IMG/VR virus record: IMGVR_UViG_3300025159_000219
Span: 1 to 33,593 of that record
From: a virus
DNA: 33,593 bases
Reading direction: 5' to 3' (one strand)
The position numbers and the translations under genes are program-made. Shown one piece after another: positions 15,011-21,170 of the stretch. The notes below the pieces were generated by a model. The model did no database searches and had not been told where the DNA came from. It worked only from the letters and a program-made list of their open reading frames with translations. How positions within the stretch are numbered: position 1 is the stretch's first letter; each line of letters starts with the position of its first letter.

Positions 15011-15396
15011 TATTTTTTTAACCTCTTAATATATTCTGTAATAGTTTTATGATTTTCTTCGCTATTGCTGTCATACCCTCCAAAACCTACAGAAAATTTA
15101 TCGGATTGGAGATATTCAAGAGAAGTTTCTTCGGGTTCAAATTGGTCTTCAAATCCATTGCAAGAACAATGACTGCCATGAACTTCATACAATTTTTTAT
15201 CCTTCTTTCCTCTCAGTAAAAAGAAACCAGTAGAATCACATCCCCAACTGCCCACAGACTCATACGCTATTAGAATATCATATTTTCCTCTTATATCTGC
15301 ATCAAAATTCTTATCTGAATACCATTGATCCCGAATGTGATCGTATATTTCTTTCAAATCTAAATCTTTCAAATCTTCTAAAAATAATCTATCCAT
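15010..15396 (-). CDS. Conserved phage protein with GSHCSCNGFEDQFEPEE motif, 128 aa
   Basis: Start moved to 15396, where GAAGGGGG lies upstream and the overlap with the helicase stop is 8 bases. The central block (YESVGSWGCDSTGFFLLRG, then YEVHGSHCSCNGFEDQ, then PEETS) is a pattern I recognise from phage hypothetical proteins found near replication genes. Several Cys and His could bind metal. Function unknown. Confidence 0.65.
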   Translation of the reverse strand: MDRLFLEDLKDLDLKEIYDHIRDQWYSDKNFDADIRGKYDILIAYESVGSWGCDSTGFFLLRGKKDKKLYEVHGSHCSCNGFEDQFEPEETSLEYLQSDKFSVGFGGYDSNSEENHKTITEYIKRLKK

Positions 15397-16903
15397 TAAA
15401 TACCCCCTTCGCCCAATCAACAGTTAGCTGTTTGAATAATTTTCTAGCCCTTCTTTTATTCTTCATTCCGGTGAACCAAACAGTCATTTCATCCTTATCT
15501 TTTATCATCCCGATACAGAGATTAATCACCATCAATTTAAACATCTTCGCCTCTGATAATCTATACTCCCGCATTTTATAGCACCAAGGTTCCTTGCTAT
15601 CAGAATAATCTTTGAAGGTGATAGTAACGTGATCTAAAACCATAACATGACAGTTATTCTGCCTTGCAAGATTCCCAAGTTTCATCATCGTGTCCCTTAA
15701 CTCAAATCTATTTTCATTCAATCCTCTTGATGATGGTATCCTGGCAAAATAATCCACAATTACTAGCCCTGGGTTTATTTCTTTGATCTTTTTTTCTATA
15801 CTTTCTACGGTAGCAGGATGATATGTAGCATCGAGCAAGAAAACATCTGTCAAGGATTCTTCTGGATCAATGTTATGCCCATCATATCTTTCTTTCACCG
15901 ATTTCAGTTCATCTTCATAAAAAACGTGTAGAACATTGTACCCGTTCTTAACTGCATTAGCTCCTATCTGGCAAGCAATAGTCGACTTCCCTGTTTCCTG
16001 CTCTGCTACAAACAGACTCAGTTCTTTTAATCCTAACCCACCATCAAGGTACTGATCTAAACTTTTTATGCCTGTGGGTATAACTTCCACCGGGGGAAAA
16101 TCTATCTTTTTAATCTCAGAATATTTGTGAATATTGGTAGCGGGGGGAGGAATCGAACCTCCATCTGTCAGCTTATGAGACTGATCGTCTACCATTGACT
16201 GTGCCCCGCTAGGTTCATATCTTGAAACACTTTTTGCTATACTTTCTACTTCTTTCTCTGATAATGGTGGATTGCAACTCATAAAATTTTCTTCTTTCAA
16301 CGCTGCAAGTATAACAGGATACTCGAACCCTTTATTTCTCATTATTCCTGCTCTGGATGTTAGGTAAGCATTTCTCTTTCCTTCTCCAATCATTTGTATA
16401 TCATAAGTTTTAGGAGAGTGAATAATAGGTTCTTCTAACTTCCACATTAATTCTTTAGGAAATTCTGCCAAAGGACATTCCCACGGTGCTATACTCCATG
16501 AGTAAGGTTTACCAGTATCAGGATGGATAGATGGGGGAGCAACTACATACCCATTATCTGACCTGACATCCACACCATCTGCTATTTTTCCTACAGAATT
16601 TTTAATTCCTTCCTGGTATTTAAAATAATAGTGCAATCCTTTTCCCGTCCTAGCTATAGGTGTATGAAAAGTGGGATCATGGGAAGTATAAAACCAATTA
16701 TCAAATTTGTCTACATCCACTACAATTATTCCAGATACCTTGCCTGTTTGAATCCCTATATTCACACCTTCATTGGGAGTATATCCGAAACCAGGAATAT
16801 ATGCGATTGCATTATTCCAATTTTTTTCTATAGGTATTTTACCTCTTAATGCAATTAATTTCCATCCGAAGTTTTTGTATCTTTCGATATAGTTTTCTGA
16901 CAA
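15389..16903 (-). CDS. Prim-Pol / PriCT / RecA-fold helicase fusion, 504 aa, with internal tRNA gene
   Basis: Residues 1-155: bifunctional primase-polymerase (VVDVD with D63 and D65, ARTGKGLHYYF around H91, GVDVRSDNGYVVAPPS). Residues ~175-230: PriCT helical domain ending SVSRYEP. Residues ~262-504: RecA-like helicase with Walker A AEQETGKST (K306; first Gly replaced by Ala300), Walker B LVIVDYF (D384), and GNLARQNNCHVMVLDH. It would make primers and unwind the fork. Codons 232-257 coincide with a complete tRNA gene in the linker, still in frame. The start is TTG at 16903, fixed by GGAG 8 bases upstream; no in-frame ATG precedes the Prim-Pol core. Two separate proteins cannot be excluded. Confidence 0.88.
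   Translation of the reverse strand: MSENYIERYKNFGWKLIALRGKIPIEKNWNNAIAYIPGFGYTPNEGVNIGIQTGKVSGIIVVDVDKFDNWFYTSHDPTFHTPIARTGKGLHYYFKYQEGIKNSVGKIADGVDVRSDNGYVVAPPSIHPDTGKPYSWSIAPWECPLAEFPKELMWKLEEPIIHSPKTYDIQMIGEGKRNAYLTSRAGIMRNKGFEYPVILAALKEENFMSCNPPLSEKEVESIAKSVSRYEPSGAQSMVDDQSHKLTDGGSIPPPATNIHKYSEIKKIDFPPVEVIPTGIKSLDQYLDGGLGLKELSLFVAEQETGKSTIACQIGANAVKNGYNVLHVFYEDELKSVKERYDGHNIDPEESLTDVFLLDATYHPATVESIEKKIKEINPGLVIVDYFARIPSSRGLNENRFELRDTMMKLGNLARQNNCHVMVLDHVTITFKDYSDSKEPWCYKMREYRLSEAKMFKLMVINLCIGMIKDKDEMTVWFTGMKNKRRARKLFKQLTVDWAKGVFNG
16135..16210 (-). tRNA. tRNA with CAT anticodon (Met or lysidine-type Ile2), inside the primase-helicase ORF
   Basis: Seen directly: acceptor AGCGGGG (16210-16204) pairs with CCCCGCT, followed by discriminator A and encoded CCA (ends 16135). 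Anticodon arm TCAGT-CTCATAA-GCTGA (last pair T-G), anticodon CAT; 5-base variable loop; T arm GGAGG-TTCGATT-CCTCC. Total 76 bases. The D arm is weak: GTC-AATGGTA-GAC with only 3 pairs and CACA in place of the usual TA-G. CAT may decode AUG or, after lysidine modification, AUA, which is frequent in these AT-rich genes. It lies on the sense strand of the surrounding CDS. Confidence 0.85.
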
Positions 16904-16954
16904 TTATTTTTCTCCAAGTAATCTTTATCCTGTGTTATATATTCATTATACTTA

Positions 16955-16984
16955 ATTATACCATATTCAAACCCTCAATGTCAA
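16955..16984 (-). promoter_or_regulatory. Sigma70-type promoter with extended -10, for the replication operon
   Basis: Minus strand TTGACA (16984-16979), 18-base spacer, TATAAT (16960-16955) preceded by TGG. A second TATAAT occurs at 16950-16945. Expected start near 16948, 45 bases before the TTG of the primase-helicase. Confidence 0.85.
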
Positions 16985-17246
16985 GTTTTTGGGGCTATTT
17001 TCAATATTTATTTTTGAACAACTTTCGCCATAACTCTTTCTTGACCATGATAAAGAATCTATCTATCATGTAACACTGTAATAATATTACATATAATAAT
17101 ATTATAACTAATACTGTATTAATATATATATATATACATATATGTTCTTTTATACTGTTATACATATTATTTATGTTTCCTTATCAAGTAGTATATACTA
17201 GTATAATATACTATACAGAATACCCCTATTATTAGTAATGTGATTA
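16985..17246. repeat. AT-rich gap with a series of palindromes
   Basis: Between the zinc-finger gene and the replication promoter. Perfect inverted repeats: GTAATA-A-TATTAC (17078-17090), TAATAC-T-GTATTA (17109-17121), TAGTATATACTA (17189-17200) and the overlapping TAGTATA-A-TATACTA (17199-17213), plus a (TA)n run near 17121-17133. No T-tailed GC hairpin is seen. It may be a protein-binding or unwinding region, or a processing/termination zone for the upstream operon. Confidence 0.55.
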
Positions 17247-17498
17247 TCATATGAATATATATTTATCAATATCCACTGTAGCATCTTCTTTCTTTATAAG
17301 TGGTGCTACGATTTTTTTCAGTAAGCTATCATATCCCCTATCTTGTAATTCTTCTTTGTCTTGTTTGTATATCACCAGTAAAGTAGGGTGATGTAAAAAC
17401 CACCCACAATTTACACACTCTATGGTGTATATTTTCCCTTGTCTAGTTTTAAGCCAATATGGAGGTTTTAAAAACCCATTACATTTAGGACAATTCAT
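17247..17498 (-). CDS. Zinc-ribbon protein, 83 aa
   Basis: Start placed at 17498 since AAGGAGG lies 7 bases upstream. This begins MNCPKCNGFLKPP with Cys3-x2-Cys6 and later C28-x2-C31 (ECVNCGWFLH), a classic zinc ribbon, then a charged helical tail. It overlaps the upstream gene by 14 bases. Last gene before the AT-rich gap. Probable nucleic-acid or RNA-polymerase-binding small protein, not specified further. Confidence 0.7.
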   Translation of the reverse strand: MNCPKCNGFLKPPYWLKTRQGKIYTIECVNCGWFLHHPTLLVIYKQDKEELQDRGYDSLLKKIVAPLIKKEDATVDIDKYIFI

Positions 17499-17658
17499 TA
17501 CAATCCTCCTTAAAAACATACCGAGCTTCATCTTCAACTGGTGATAAGATTAAACTCCACGAATGGTCATTTATCAAAAATCTCCAGATTCTTCCATACT
17601 GATCTATTGCAAACAAGTCATTACTGTTAGCAGTTATTTGAGTAAATTTGATTATCAT
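17485..17658 (-). CDS. Hypothetical protein, 57 aa
   Basis: Begins MIIKFTQITANSND and carries an AIDQYGRIWRFL strand pattern, like a small beta-sheet protein. GGGGGACAGTA precedes the ATG, which shares its A with the stop of the 39-aa gene. Function unknown. Confidence 0.6.
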   Translation of the reverse strand: MIIKFTQITANSNDLFAIDQYGRIWRFLINDHSWSLILSPVEDEARYVFKEDCNELS

Positions 17659-17777
17659 TACTGTCCCCCAATCTTTAAATAAAAACTGTTTTGATACCTT
17701 TCCCTTACTTCTTTAAAATAATCGATCCTGGGGCAACGTACCCACGTAGAAATACCATTCTTAATGTATATCCACAT
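17658..17777 (-). CDS. Micro-protein, 39 aa
   Basis: Starts inside the 3' end of the kinase-like gene (another frame) and ends in a TAATG overlap with the next gene. Basic and aromatic (MWIYIKNGISTWVRCPRIDY, then EVRERYQNSFY). The ribosome site is poor (GGTAGATG), so translation may depend on coupling. Low to moderate support. Confidence 0.45.
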   Translation of the reverse strand: MWIYIKNGISTWVRCPRIDYFKEVRERYQNSFYLKIGGQ

Positions 17778-18216
17778 CTACATCTACCAGATAGAGTTTT
17801 CCTTTCGAGTAAATTGTATTAGTCGGGTATTTATCATGAACAAAATCTAATTGCATATCTACTATGATGTTTTTCGCAAAATTAGTATCTTCCAGTTCCT
17901 TTATAATTTCTTCCATCTCTTTCGGCACAGGCTCCGATTTTATGTATTCATGATACGTTGTTACTTTATAATTTGACATTTTATCAAATCCTACAAATTC
18001 TGGTGTAGTTACATATTTTTTAAATCTCCTGGGAGTTTTTTGCTTAACTACCTTTTCCACTGTCTTTATTCTCATAATTATTCCTTCCTCTGAAAAATCC
18101 GTAAAGGCATCTTTGTGCCATATCTTTTTTACAAGATGTTCCCCTACACGGTATACTGCGCCTTCCTCCCCACAACCTATATATCTTGCTCTTTTATACA
18201 GCTTACCTTTTTTCAT
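17761..18216 (-). CDS. Mini protein-kinase-like protein, 151 aa
   Basis: Shows scaled-down kinase motifs in the right order: Gly-rich loop G14-C-G16-E-E-G19 with AVYRV, Lys30/31 after the next strand, an acidic helix, catalytic-loop-like H127-D128-x4-N133 (HDKYPTN), and a metal-binding-like LVDVDVD (D145). The D-to-N spacing (+5) and N-to-D spacing (~12) match true kinases. At 151 residues it lacks most of the C-lobe, so it could be an active atypical kinase, a pseudokinase or an inhibitor. A soluble cytoplasmic protein. GGGATATTGAGAA precedes the ATG; 14-base overlap with the gene upstream. Confidence 0.65.
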   Translation of the reverse strand: MKKGKLYKRARYIGCGEEGAVYRVGEHLVKKIWHKDAFTDFSEEGIIMRIKTVEKVVKQKTPRRFKKYVTTPEFVGFDKMSNYKVTTYHEYIKSEPVPKEMEEIIKELEDTNFAKNIIVDMQLDFVHDKYPTNTIYSKGKLYLVDVDVDIH

Positions 18217-18775
18217 TTCTCAATATCCCACCAAAAGCAGTCAATATCTTCCTATTTTCTCTCAAGTCTGTTTCCACTCTTTTCTTAATCTTGCTTACCA
18301 TGCTAAGATTAGTTTTTAATTTCTTCTCTAGTATAACTATTTTTTTCAATTGAGAGTTATAACTAGATATGATAGGATTTTTTCTCTTTTGTTCTTTTCT
18401 CTTAGGCAATTCTTTTGGTATCTCTACGGGCACGATGTCTACGGGTACGATGGGAGCTATCGTTATTTCTTCCGGGGAGAATGTTATCAATTGTAATGGT
18501 GGTGTAGGAGTATTATCTTTACTTAGTGTGTTACTATTCATAGTATCAGAAGTTAACTCAAAAACCTCGATGGGATTAAGTGTTGTTTCAGTAAGTGTCT
18601 TAGGGTTTGAGTTTTCTTCTGTGAGTTTATTCCACGGGTGTACAACACCATTCAGGTGGCAACACTCCCCACCCTCCCCGAAATTATGCTCACAACACCG
18701 TTTCCCATGAATACCCATATGAAAGTGTGGTTTGCCTTTTGGCTTTTTTATATTAAAACTATCTAATCTTTCCAT
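18203..18775 (-). CDS. Cys/His N-terminal, Pro/Thr-rich protein, 190 aa
   Basis: Residues 15-45 carry a His/Cys cluster (PHFHMGIHGKRCCEHNFGEG, then ECCHLN) likely to bind metal. Residues ~55-125 are a Thr/Pro/Ile-rich low-complexity linker with a repeated APIVPVDIVPVEIP-like phrase. Residues ~130-190 are a Lys-rich coiled coil. A tethered adaptor protein is suggested; no family recognised. Confidence 0.55.
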   Translation of the reverse strand: MERLDSFNIKKPKGKPHFHMGIHGKRCCEHNFGEGGECCHLNGVVHPWNKLTEENSNPKTLTETTLNPIEVFELTSDTMNSNTLSKDNTPTPPLQLITFSPEEITIAPIVPVDIVPVEIPKELPKRKEQKRKNPIISSYNSQLKKIVILEKKLKTNLSMVSKIKKRVETDLRENRKILTAFGGILRNEKR

Positions 18776-18778
18776 TTT

Positions 18779-19090
18779 TTAAATATACACTCCTATATTG
18801 TCTTTAACGTAGAACATACTCTCTTGATTAAGCCACGATTTAAAATATTTCAATGTCAATTCCAACATATCCGTTAAATTATTATCTGTTACTATCTCAA
18901 ACACCTTGACAGGTTCACTAAATTCTTTTCCCTCAGAGTTTACCCAAAACCCACTCCCATCATATTCTGTCCACCCCATAGCAAATCTTTTTAACTCTGC
19001 CCTGATATGATTGAAGTTAGTATCTTCTACCATGCTAGGGCATACTCTATTCCCTTTAAATTGTTTTGGTATATAGAGTTTATATATCAT
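18779..19090 (-). CDS. Conserved protein with GWTEYDGSGFWVNSEG motif, 103 aa
   Basis: Small alpha/beta protein with the core 'A-E-L-K-R-F-A-M-G-W-T-E-Y-D-G-S-G-F-W' at residues ~31-49, then strand KVFEIVTDN and a helix with LKYFKSWLNQESMFYVKD. The layout (helix, Gly-Trp turn, strand, helix, 'Q-E-S-M-F-Y') is one I have seen in small proteins of phages and bacteria with unknown function. Its ATG lies inside the 3' end of the zinc-ribbon gene upstream (11-base overlap). Confidence 0.6.
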   Translation of the reverse strand: MIYKLYIPKQFKGNRVCPSMVEDTNFNHIRAELKRFAMGWTEYDGSGFWVNSEGKEFSEPVKVFEIVTDNNLTDMLELTLKYFKSWLNQESMFYVKDNIGVYI

Positions 19091-19214
19091 TTTTTATCTT
19101 TACCTTTCTGGAAAAATCCATTCCACAATTTGCACACCTAAACCATAACAGTTTTCCGAGTTGGCCTAAAAAGTTTAATGTCCCGTTACACAGTTGGCAA
19201 TGTTTCATTCTCAT
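19080..19214 (-). CDS. Zinc-ribbon micro-protein, 44 aa
   Basis: C6-x2-C9 (HCQLCNG) and C27-x2-C30 (RCANCGMDF), separated by 17 residues, form a minimal zinc ribbon. GGGAAAG precedes the ATG, which overlaps the upstream TGA (ATGA). Unknown target. Confidence 0.65.
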   Translation of the reverse strand: MRMKHCQLCNGTLNFLGQLGKLLWFRCANCGMDFSRKVKIKNDI

Positions 19215-19366
19215 TTTATTTTTCTTTCCCATTCTGTGCTGTCTAGAGAGTTATCCTTCCTTATACGCTTTAAAGTGTCCATTGGTTTAATATTAGCATC
19301 CTTCACCACTTTTGTCAAGATGTTCCGGTACGTTTCCATCTTTTGTCTATTGTTCTTTTTTGTCAT
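19211..19366 (-). CDS. Small basic helical protein, 51 aa
   Basis: Lys/Arg-rich helices (KKNNRQKMETYRNILTKVVKD, IKPMDTLKRIRKD). The ATG is inside the preceding gene's 3' end (20-base overlap, other frame) and the stop overlaps the next ATG. No known family. Confidence 0.55.
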   Translation of the reverse strand: MTKKNNRQKMETYRNILTKVVKDANIKPMDTLKRIRKDNSLDSTEWERKIK

Positions 19367-19496
19367 GCCATGCCCTCACTAATTCTACGATACATTTTTC
19401 ACATATATTTCTACATCCTATCCCTATATTGAATTGATATACAAACTTCTCACACCCGCACTTGATACAAAAATCTTTTTTCAGTTTGATATCCAT
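19347..19496 (-). CDS. Zinc-finger micro-protein, 49 aa
   Basis: C10-x2-C13-x-C15 (FCIKCGCEKF) and C28-x3-C32-x2-C35 (GCRNICEKCIVEL) suggest a zinc ribbon or small knuckle. AAGGGT lies before the ATG. It begins 9 bases after the pseudopilin stop. Confidence 0.62.
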   Translation of the reverse strand: MDIKLKKDFCIKCGCEKFVYQFNIGIGCRNICEKCIVELVRAWHDKKEQ

Positions 19497-19505
19497 TTTG
19501 TACCC

Positions 19506-19922
19506 TTATTGTGATCCTTTGCTCTTAATATCATCCCCAAGTCCTAAATCATCTATCCCATCTAATCCAATTGAATATAGAGTGTACTGAGTTTTTGACA
19601 GTCTGGTAAACTCAAAATCCTGTTCCCAGGCATCGGTTGGAACCGAACTGATAAAACCAGGTACAAGTACACTCAATGTTGTGGGAGTGTTCCTTTTATC
19701 CCCGTAATATTCTGCTAGCGTCATGTCAAGCGAAAGTAATGTCAATCTTGTTTCCGCTTTCACAAAACCTTGTAAGGCCGGGAGTACAAGTAGAACAAAT
19801 ATCAGCCCGAACCCGGCAATCACTACCAGTAATTCTACCATTGTGAATCCTTTCTTGTCGTCCTTCACAATTTTACCTACAGCTTTCCCGTGTTGTTTAA
19901 TCATACCTATTATCTTTTTCAT
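19506..19922 (-). CDS. GspG-like type II secretion / type IV pseudopilin, 138 aa
   Basis: A prepilin peptidase site KKG25-F26-TMVE30 (Glu at +5 of the mature protein) is followed by a hydrophobic helix (LLVVIAGFGLIFVLLVLPAL). The C-terminal part has the GspG-like pattern P-T-D-A-W, strands QDFEFTRL, YTLYSIGLDG and an Asp-rich loop (121-132) like the calcium site of major pseudopilins. The leader (25 residues, basic) is long. Host prepilin peptidase would cleave and methylate it and assemble it in the inner membrane. A pilin gene is very unusual in a phage; it may modify the host's pilus or secretion machinery. AAGGGGAAAACT precedes the ATG, and a hairpin lies just upstream. Confidence 0.85.
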   Translation of the reverse strand: MKKIIGMIKQHGKAVGKIVKDDKKGFTMVELLVVIAGFGLIFVLLVLPALQGFVKAETRLTLLSLDMTLAEYYGDKRNTPTTLSVLVPGFISSVPTDAWEQDFEFTRLSKTQYTLYSIGLDGIDDLGLGDDIKSKGSQ

Positions 19923-19936
19923 AGTTTTCCCCTTTT

Positions 19937-19960
19937 ATTATTGTGTCTTTTCACAATAAT
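19937..19960 (-). promoter_or_regulatory. Perfect hairpin just upstream of the pseudopilin gene
   Basis: ATTATTGTG (19937-19945), 6-base loop, CACAATAAT (19952-19960): a 9-bp perfect stem between the preceding gene's stop and the pilin ribosome site. In the leftward RNA it is followed by AAAAGGGG, not a U-tract, so mRNA stabilisation, processing or translational control is likelier than termination. Confidence 0.55.
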
Positions 19961-19964
19961 TGAT

Positions 19965-20372
19965 TTAACTTATTAAATCTTGCTTTGCCTTAGTCCACAG
20001 ACTCAAGAATGTTTCATCATGATCCGGTTTTAACTCAAGAAGTGATTCAATAACTCTGCTCAATATACTGTGGTATTGATTGATCCTTTCTACTATATCC
20101 TTAGTATTATCCCCCGTTTCCGGTATGCTCATTGAGGGGTTCGGTGTCTTAAATACATCATCCACCGTTATCTTATCAGGGTTAGTCGGAAAAGTCTCAA
20201 CTGAGGGTAACTTGGTGGCCTTTACTGGCCCATCCTGATCGACTACCTTACCCTTTTTCTTTAATTTACTACAATACCCACAAAGTTTTAAACCAAAATT
20301 GACTTTCACCCCTAACCTATAGACCGGTTCATTACACTTCACACAAACAAACTGCACAGTTTTACTTTTCAT
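19965..20372 (-). CDS. Zinc-ribbon protein with helical C-terminus, 135 aa
   Basis: N-terminal zinc ribbon C10-x2-C13 and C31-x2-C34 (FVCVKCNEP, LCGYCSKLKKK), a Pro/Thr/Asp-rich linker (residues ~45-90) and a helical tail (IVERINQYHSILSRVIESLLEL). A transcription- or replication-factor adaptor is plausible. Two bases separate its ATG from the preceding stop and it is followed by the pilin gene. Confidence 0.6.
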   Translation of the reverse strand: MKSKTVQFVCVKCNEPVYRLGVKVNFGLKLCGYCSKLKKKGKVVDQDGPVKATKLPSVETFPTNPDKITVDDVFKTPNPSMSIPETGDNTKDIVERINQYHSILSRVIESLLELKPDHDETFLSLWTKAKQDLIS

Positions 20373-20373
20373 A

Positions 20374-20553
20374 TTATCCTTTCCTTATCGTATCTTGTTT
20401 AACCTTGACATCATCTATCAAAGTCTGAAGTGATTTTAACGCTGACACTAGATCACTTTCCATCCCACTATCTATCACTGTTTGCTTCAATGCTCGATTC
20501 AATATCTCTTGTGCCTGTTTAAGTCTGAATAACTCGATGTGTGTGAATGTCAT
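20374..20553 (-). CDS. Small helical protein, 59 aa
   Basis: Two amphipathic helices (FRLKQAQEILNRALKQ, DLVSALKSLQTLIDDVKVKQ). AAGGGG lies 9 bases upstream of the ATG. It is the first gene after the internal promoter at 20601-20629 and the inverted repeat at 20571-20588. Function unknown. Confidence 0.6.
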   Translation of the reverse strand: MTFTHIELFRLKQAQEILNRALKQTVIDSGMESDLVSALKSLQTLIDDVKVKQDTIRKG

Positions 20554-20570
20554 TTTTATTCCCCTTAATT

Positions 20571-20588
20571 GGTTAACACTTGTTAACC
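20571..20588. promoter_or_regulatory. Operator-like inverted repeat GGTTAAC-N4-GTTAACC
   Basis: Perfect 7-bp arms around ACTT, located about +6 to +23 relative to the predicted start of the leftward promoter at 20601-20629. The stop codon of the 45-aa gene lies in one arm. This is a typical place for a repressor operator or for a 5'-end RNA hairpin. Confidence 0.5.
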
Positions 20589-20720
20589 TTCTATTAGTTT
20601 ATTATACACTATCCTTGACAATCTGTCAAGGGGAGTGATCTTAGGTGATAACTTGATCTTCGACTCCACTAACTTGAATGCTTCTTTTTTTGATAGAGCT
20701 TGAAAATCTGTTAGCTTCAT
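20583..20720 (-). CDS. Small basic protein, 45 aa
   Basis: AGGTGA precedes the ATG, a good ribosome site. The peptide is helical and basic (ALSKKEAFKLVESKIKLSPK, LDRLSRIVYNKLIEG). Its last codons contain the internal promoter and both inverted repeats, so DNA signals and codons share the same bases. No recognised family. Confidence 0.5.
   Translation of the reverse strand: MKLTDFQALSKKEAFKLVESKIKLSPKITPLDRLSRIVYNKLIEG
20601..20629 (-). promoter_or_regulatory. Internal consensus promoter overlapped by palindrome
   Basis: Minus strand TTGACA (20629-20624), 17-base spacer, TATAAT (20606-20601). A perfect palindrome CCTTGACA-N3-TGTCAAGG (20613-20631) covers the -35 box. Together with the repeat at 20571-20588 it has the form of a regulated promoter for the downstream pseudopilin segment. 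Confidence 0.6.
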
Positions 20721-20727
20721 TTTTCAC

Positions 20728-20859
20728 CTATCTTTCTAAGTTTTTTACTTCGTGTTTATTTCTAAGGTGATCTTCAAAGTCTGTTACATAATCAAAGTTG
20801 AGCAAACACAATCTGCATACGAATACTTCCATGATGAAATACAAATCAGATACTTTCAT
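20728..20859 (-). CDS. C2H2-like zinc-finger micro-protein, 43 aa
   Basis: VCRLCLLNFDYVTDFEDHLRNKHE gives C15-x2-C18-x13-H32-x4-H37, the eukaryotic/Ros-like C2H2 zinc-finger layout, with Phe and Leu at the usual core positions. AGGATAAA precedes the ATG. Such fingers bind DNA in other phage/plasmid proteins, so a small regulator is possible; it lies just upstream of the palindromic promoter region. Confidence 0.65.
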   Translation of the reverse strand: MKVSDLYFIMEVFVCRLCLLNFDYVTDFEDHLRNKHEVKNLER

Positions 20860-20860
20860 T

Positions 20861-21169
20861 TTATCCTAACCTCCCAGTTTTAAAACATAGATCGCATATC
20901 GTGTGTAACTGTTTAAAATACTCGAAAGTGTACCACGTTCCACAATAGGGACATTTTAATTCCCAGTCAAGAAAATCTATCACTCTTGTGAAAAAACTGC
21001 TGTCGCATAAAAACGACCAAGTAACAAAAACTTTAAAGTTACCTTTCTTTTGATGTTCTAATAGAAAATCCCCTGGCTTGCTCCATCTTTCCCTTGCTGT
21101 TCCTTGAAATACTCTGCACTCTTCCGCAGTTTTTTTGTTGAATACTTTTAATCCTATTTCCTTATACAT
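20861..21169 (-). CDS. Zinc-ribbon protein, 102 aa
   Basis: The C-terminal half has C73-x2-C76 (LKCPYCGTWY) and C92-x2-C95 (TICDLCFKTG), a zinc ribbon. The N-terminal half is basic with aromatic strands (FKVFVTWSFLC). It follows the HicA-like gene by one base. Function unknown. Confidence 0.6.
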   Translation of the reverse strand: MYKEIGLKVFNKKTAEECRVFQGTARERWSKPGDFLLEHQKKGNFKVFVTWSFLCDSSFFTRVIDFLDWELKCPYCGTWYTFEYFKQLHTICDLCFKTGRLG

Positions 21170-21170
21170 C

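Noticed and set aside
17001-17069. 22-codon minus-strand ORF in the AT-rich gap
   Set aside because: Basic short peptide without a ribosome site; it lies immediately upstream of the replication promoter. Could be a leader peptide but support is insufficient.
16849-17073. Rightward 74-codon ORF across the replication promoter
   Set aside because: Hydrophobic low-complexity translation with no ribosome site, antisense to the promoter and TTG start.
18369-18710. Rightward 113-codon ORF
   Set aside because: Ser/Val/Gly low-complexity mirror of the Pro/Thr-rich linker of the leftward 190-aa gene; a shadow.
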